Source of the DNA: Saprospiraceae bacterium
Lineage (GTDB): Bacteria > Bacteroidota > Bacteroidia > Chitinophagales > Saprospiraceae
Length of the DNA stretch: 64,000 bases
NCBI GenBank assembly: GCA_020848695.1
Contig: JADLHT010000015.1
Span: 103,421 to 167,420, forward strand
Direction of reading: 5' to 3'
Part shown: in pieces, positions 63,820 through 64,000 of the stretch
Position numbering within the stretch: the first letter of the stretch is position 1
How the letters are laid out: the number at the start of each line of letters is the position of its first letter
The notes under the pieces: model-generated
The model's input: the letters and a program-made list of their open reading frames with translations, nothing else
The model's database searches: none
What the model was told of the DNA's origin: nothing
Program-made: the position numbers and the translations under genes

Positions 63820-64000
63820 ATGTACAATGTCTTAATGACTGATTGGCCGAAAGGTGATCGAACGATCTTGCGTAGCAAGTTTTTTACGACAGTAAAAAAA
63901 GTGAGTGAACCGCGTAAGCGGCTTGGTAAATTTCTAAAAGCGAAGCTCTACCCTATCTTAATGACTGATTGGCCGAAAGGTGATCGAACGATCTTGCGCA
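63820..64000 (+). CDS. Possible gene start containing a 42-codon repeat, cut by the window edge
   Basis: An ATG at 63820, preceded by AAGGAGTTC (Shine-Dalgarno-like, unusual here), opens a frame that has no stop to the window edge and carries one full 126-bp repeat unit plus the start of a second. The peptide starts MYNVLMTDWPKGDRTIL and is basic. The same frame is already open from 63676, so the true start may lie elsewhere. No family is recognised, and a non-coding origin is at least as likely. Confidence 0.25.
   Translation, partial: MYNVLMTDWPKGDRTILRSKFFTTVKKVSEPRKRLGKFLKAKLYPILMTDWPKGDRTILR
63830..63998. repeat. 43-bp direct repeat, 126-bp period, running off the window
   Basis: The 43-nt block 63830-63872 (TCTTAATGACTGATTGGCCG and on) is repeated exactly at 63956-63998. 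The 83 nt between them hold several small hairpins: CTTGC-GTA-GCAAG (63867-63879), TTTTTTAC/GTAAAAAA and CCGC-GTAA-GCGG, and the block itself contains GATCG-AA-CGATC. The period is a multiple of three. It looks like the start of a larger tandem array. Confidence 0.75.

Noticed and set aside
63693..63878. 61-codon minus-strand frame into the repeat
   Set aside because: It reads against the repeat and shows no recognised domain; kept only as part of the repeat observation.
1..64000. tRNA, CRISPR array, and parS (CACGTG) sites
   Set aside because: No T-arm GTTCGAAT-type tRNA cores, no spaced short repeats of CRISPR type, and no parS-like palindrome were found by eye. A tRNAscan or CRISPR search would confirm.

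Overview
The window is AT-rich DNA from a member of the Bacteroidota, most likely a Saprospiraceae-like or related environmental lineage. The evidence is a type IX secretion/gliding block (PorP/SprF, GldJ, PorU, PorV), several secreted proteins with a C-terminal T9SS sorting domain, carboxypeptidase-regulatory-like/TonB and DUF5686 outer-membrane proteins, DUF2911 and DUF5683 proteins, and at least fifteen copies of the Bacteroidota -7 promoter box TAnnTTTG placed just upstream of starts. No species can be named from the sequence alone.

Layout. 0-2 kb: cytochrome c maturation genes ccmB and ccmC on the minus strand. 2-8 kb: envelope genes (cell-wall amidase, ManC, a PorV/PorQ-like barrel, a PAP2 phosphatase, GlmM). 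8-13 kb: a cysteine desulfurase, CtlX, a queuosine-precursor transporter, HscA and a SUI1-type factor. 13-20.5 kb: two paralogous secreted BNR/sortilin-like beta-propeller proteins and a DUF5686 outer-membrane protein. 20.5-23.3 kb: the p-aminobenzoate branch (PabA divergent from PabB-PabC) followed by a YggS PLP-homeostasis protein. 23.3-30.2 kb: a DUF2911 protein, an unannotated 27-codon ORF with its own promoter and hairpin, TilS, a SCO/cytochrome c pair, small lipoproteins and a TonB-dependent receptor. 30.4-39.3 kb: a methyltransferase, a thioesterase and LipB, a secreted thioredoxin/dockerin T9SS protein, a peptide-binding lipoprotein, an MBL-fold hydrolase, ParA-ParB-DUF5683 and an SCP2 protein. 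39.4-46.2 kb: Fmt, an OmpA protein, a Glu/Leu dehydrogenase, an arginase-fold protein lacking its metal ligands, and MurF. 46.3-54.1 kb: the T9SS/gliding block. 54.2-54.6 kb: RNase P RNA on the minus strand. 54.7-58.0 kb: a 1106-residue membrane histidine kinase. 58.0-64.0 kb is the most accessory part: a truncated copy of a secreted-protein gene, a lipoprotein, the 1470-residue full-length secreted alpha/beta-hydrolase/beta-helix T9SS protein with different codon use, a strong terminator, and a 126-bp-period repeat that runs off the window end.

How the genes work together: PorU (sortase), PorV (shuttle), PorP/SprF and GldJ would export and anchor the T9SS-tagged proteins encoded here (around 15.5-18.0, 32.6-34.3 and 59.2-63.6 kb). 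ManC, GlmM, MurF, the amidase and the PAP2 phosphatase serve wall and surface-polysaccharide synthesis. Most of the window is ordinary core genome. The best leads for something new are the 27-codon CxxCxxC microprotein locus at 24.3 kb and the 58-64 kb region.
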